From DASWFI01 sp036394315 (GTDB lineage Bacteria > Patescibacteriota > Doudnabacteria > UBA920 > O2-02-FULL-48-8): DNA of 6,063 nt. Location of the stretch: NCBI GenBank assembly GCA_036394315.1, contig DASWFI010000068.1, positions 1 through 6,063 on the forward strand, written 5' to 3'. Below the pieces are notes generated by a model. That model was not told the origin of the DNA and made no database searches. It saw only the letters and a list, made by a program, of their open reading frames with translations. A program made the position numbers and the translations under genes. This document shows, in pieces, positions 4,178 through 6,063 of the stretch; the stretch's first letter is position 1, and every line of letters starts with the position of its first letter.

Positions 4178-6063
4178 ATGACATCAGACCACAAACCAAT
4201 TTTTTCTCCTAGTCAGCTCCAGGGTTTGACTAGCGCTGAAGTTCAAGAACGAATCCATGCCGGCAAGGTCAATGCGCACGTAGAGCATACTAGCCGCACT
4301 TACGGGGAAATTTTACGTTCTAATATTTTTACGCTCTTCAATGGCATTTTATCAGTTTTGGTACTGCTCGTTTTAATTTTTGGATCCATACAAGATGCCC
4401 TGTTCGGCATCATCCTTATAGTCAACCCACTCATAGGTATTATTCAAGAAATCAGAGCCAAGCTAACTCTAGATCGACTGGTATTGCTTAATGCGCCCAG
4501 GGTGCACGCCATCAGAGATGGAAAAACAATAGAATTGGCTACAAAAGAAATAGTATTGGATGATTTGATAGAGCTGAAAATTGGAGACCAAATAGTGGTG
4601 GATGGGGAAGTTCTGGTTTCTGAAAGTTTGGAAATAGACGAATCGCTCTTGTCAGGCGAATCAGCACCAATCCAAAAAAAGCCAGAAGACAAGATTTATT
4701 CCGGTAGTTTTGTGGTCGCAGGTACGGGAAAGTTTAAAGTCACAGAAGTTGGAGCGCAGACCTACGCGCAAAAATTGATGGCCGAAGCGCGGAAGTTTAC
4801 CTTGACCAGATCAGAACTTGCGGCAGGGATAAATAGGTTTTTGCGTTTAACAATCTGGACCATGATAATAGTCGCGCCACTGCTATTTTTCACACAGTTT
4901 CGGGCTTTTGGTTCCATACCTGATTCTCTGCCTGTAACTATAGCTGGACTGGAAGGTATGGTGCCGCAAGGGCTGGTGCTTCTCACCAGCATTGCTTTTG
5001 CAGTGAGTGTAATTACACTCGGTCGGCGTCGGGTTTTAGTGCAAGAACTTCCAGCGGTAGAAGGCTTGGCTAGAGTGGACGTGGTCTGCTTTGATAAAAC
5101 CGGAACCTTGACCAAAGACGCATTGGTATTTCAACGCCTGGAAAAACTGAATCAAGGAAATGATGTTGAGAAAGTTTTGCAAGCATTTGCGAAAGTGTCG
5201 ACTCCTAACGCCACACTTTCAGCTTTAGCTATGGCGTTTCCATCGGATAAAAATATTACCGCAAAAATCGTAGTTCCTTTTTCTTCTGAGCGAAAATGGA
5301 GTGCTGTAAGTTTAGACGAAAACCAGACTTGGGTTTTAGGCGCACCTGAAATATTATTAGAAAAATATACTGACCAGCAATCTTTATTATCTAAAGCTGC
5401 CTCATGGGCGGAATCAGGGTCACGTGTACTCCTACTTGGCTATACTCAAGAATCAATCACATCGGCTCATATTCCTGATAAATTTGTGCCTGTGGCTTTC
5501 CTGCTGTTTGAAGAAGAAATCCGAGAAGATGCGCAAGCGACTTTAGAATACTTTAAACAACAAAATATTGCACTCAAAATTATTTCAGGTGACAACCCGA
5601 AAACTGTGGCGGCCGTAGCTGCAAGAGCTGGGTTAAAAGATTTTGGACAAGCCTTTGATGCGAGAAATCTACCGGAAGATTTAAAACAGCTAGGGGAGAT
5701 AGTGGAAAAGTATTCAGTGTTTGGGCGGGTGAAGCCACAACAAAAACAACAAATGATTAAGGCCTTACAAGCCCATGGCCATGTGGTGGCTATGACTGGA
5801 GATGGCGTCAACGATGTATTGGCACTCAAAGAAGCGGCACTAGGCATAGCTATGGGTAAGGGTGCTCCGGCGACCAAAACTGTGGCTCAAATTGTTTTAC
5901 TGGATAGTAAATTTTCTACTTTACCAATAGTTATGGCAGAAGGCCGTAAGGTCATAGCCAACATTGAGCGAGTAGCCAATCTTTTTTTAACCAAAACAGT
6001 TTATATTACCTCATTGATTGTCGGTATGGGATTCACGCTCTGGCCATTTCCTTTTTTGCCTCG
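4178..6063 (+). CDS. P-type cation ATPase, CtpE/YoaB-like, 3' end cut off
   Basis: This frame was assembled by hand: 628 codons plus two bases, open to the window edge. It encodes a membrane pump that couples ATP hydrolysis to cation movement through a phospho-aspartate. Visible in order: TM1-TM2 (about 54-89), actuator-domain SGES (159-162, equivalent to TGES), TM3-TM4 (about 222-277) with PQGL (263-266), phosphorylation motif DKTGTLT (306-312, Asp306), a short nucleotide-binding domain with FSSERKWS (368-375) and LGAPE (387-391), SGDNP (470-474), hinge GDGVND (541-546), then TM5 from about 603. MVPQGLVLLTSIAFAV and VQELPAVEGLARVDVVC resemble the CtpE/YoaB branch. Mycobacterial CtpE is reported as a calcium pump; calcium here is inference. 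There is no N-terminal CxxC domain and no CPC in TM4, which argues against a P1B heavy-metal pump. The C-terminal helices lie beyond the window. Confidence 0.93.
   Translation, partial: MTSDHKPIFSPSQLQGLTSAEVQERIHAGKVNAHVEHTSRTYGEILRSNIFTLFNGILSVLVLLVLIFGSIQDALFGIILIVNPLIGIIQEIRAKLTLDRLVLLNAPRVHAIRDGKTIELATKEIVLDDLIELKIGDQIVVDGEVLVSESLEIDESLLSGESAPIQKKPEDKIYSGSFVVAGTGKFKVTEVGAQTYAQKLMAEARKFTLTRSELAAGINRFLRLTIWTMIIVAPLLFFTQFRAFGSIPDSLPVTIAGLEGMVPQGLVLLTSIAFAVSVITLGRRRVLVQELPAVEGLARVDVVCFDKTGTLTKDALVFQRLEKLNQGNDVEKVLQAFAKVSTPNATLSALAMAFPSDKNITAKIVVPFSSERKWSAVSLDENQTWVLGAPEILLEKYTDQQSLLSKAASWAESGSRVLLLGYTQESITSAHIPDKFVPVAFLLFEEEIREDAQATLEYFKQQNIALKIISGDNPKTVAAVAARAGLKDFGQAFDARNLPEDLKQLGEIVEKYSVFGRVKPQQKQQMIKALQAHGHVVAMTGDGVNDVLALKEAALGIAMGKGAPATKTVAQIVLLDSKFSTLPIVMAEGRKVIANIERVANLFLTKTVYITSLIVGMGFTLWPFPFLP

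Noticed and set aside
4444..5877. Minus-strand frames 4444-4692, 4762-5115 and 5467-5877.
   Set aside because: They are antisense shadows of the P-type ATPase, whose catalytic motifs are all in the plus-strand frame; their Ser/Thr-rich composition is typical of antisense frames.
4178..6063. Copper or zinc P1B-type ATPase.
   Set aside because: There is no N-terminal CxxC metal-binding domain, no CPC/SPC in TM4, and only two helices precede the actuator domain.
1..6063. Recoded UGA as in Gracilibacteria/SR1.
   Set aside because: All genes read full length with TGA treated as stop and conserved motifs need no TGA readthrough. The absence of TGA stops among six complete genes is too small a sample to interpret.
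1..6063. CRISPR arrays, tRNA/rRNA genes, insertion sequences or defence genes.
   Set aside because: No regularly spaced repeats, no tRNA- or rRNA-like segment noticed by eye, and no transposase, nuclease or other defence-type protein among the reading frames.

Overview
This window is a compact bacterial stretch of roughly 40-45% GC, estimated by eye. Genes sit on both strands with short intergenic gaps. Stop codons are TAA or TAG, and TGA does not interrupt any of the accepted genes, so the standard bacterial code fits. A candidate-phyla (Patescibacteria/Parcubacteria-like) origin is my best guess. It rests on gene density, short leaders, few Shine-Dalgarno sequences, several small unrecognised proteins and a C-terminal PWWSFLAK block that I associate from memory with secreted proteins of that group. 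This is inference, not proof.

Layout, left to right. Positions 12-449 (+) encode a small lipoprotein with an NTF2-like look. It converges on a 12-TM MFS transporter at 629-1873 (-), and a bidirectional-looking terminator lies between them. The transporter is bracketed by two related short repeats at 594-623 and 1858-1886. Next is an unrecognised 164-residue protein (1977-2471, +). It is clearly more GC-rich than its neighbours and has its own -10 box, strong Shine-Dalgarno and strong terminator, so it looks like a stand-alone and possibly acquired cassette. A two-gene membrane-protein unit follows: an unlisted 54-residue ORF (2550-2714) and a DUF1761-type four-helix protein (2722-3123), behind a good sigma70-like promoter. 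A secreted, six-cysteine protein (3208-4035) comes next. The last gene, cut by the window edge, is a CtpE/YoaB-like P-type cation ATPase (4178 onward), preceded by three consecutive hairpins.

Working together: most products are envelope proteins (lipoprotein, MFS pump, two small membrane proteins, secreted protein, cation ATPase). Apart from the 2550-3123 pair, each gene appears to have its own promoter and terminator. I see no multi-gene pathway and no convincing new defence or mobile system. The points most worth a second look are the repeats bracketing the MFS gene, the GC-shifted orphan cassette, the small-ORF/DUF1761 pair, and the hairpin-rich leader of the ATPase with its PQGL ion-site motif. 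No rRNA, tRNA, CRISPR array or insertion sequence was seen.
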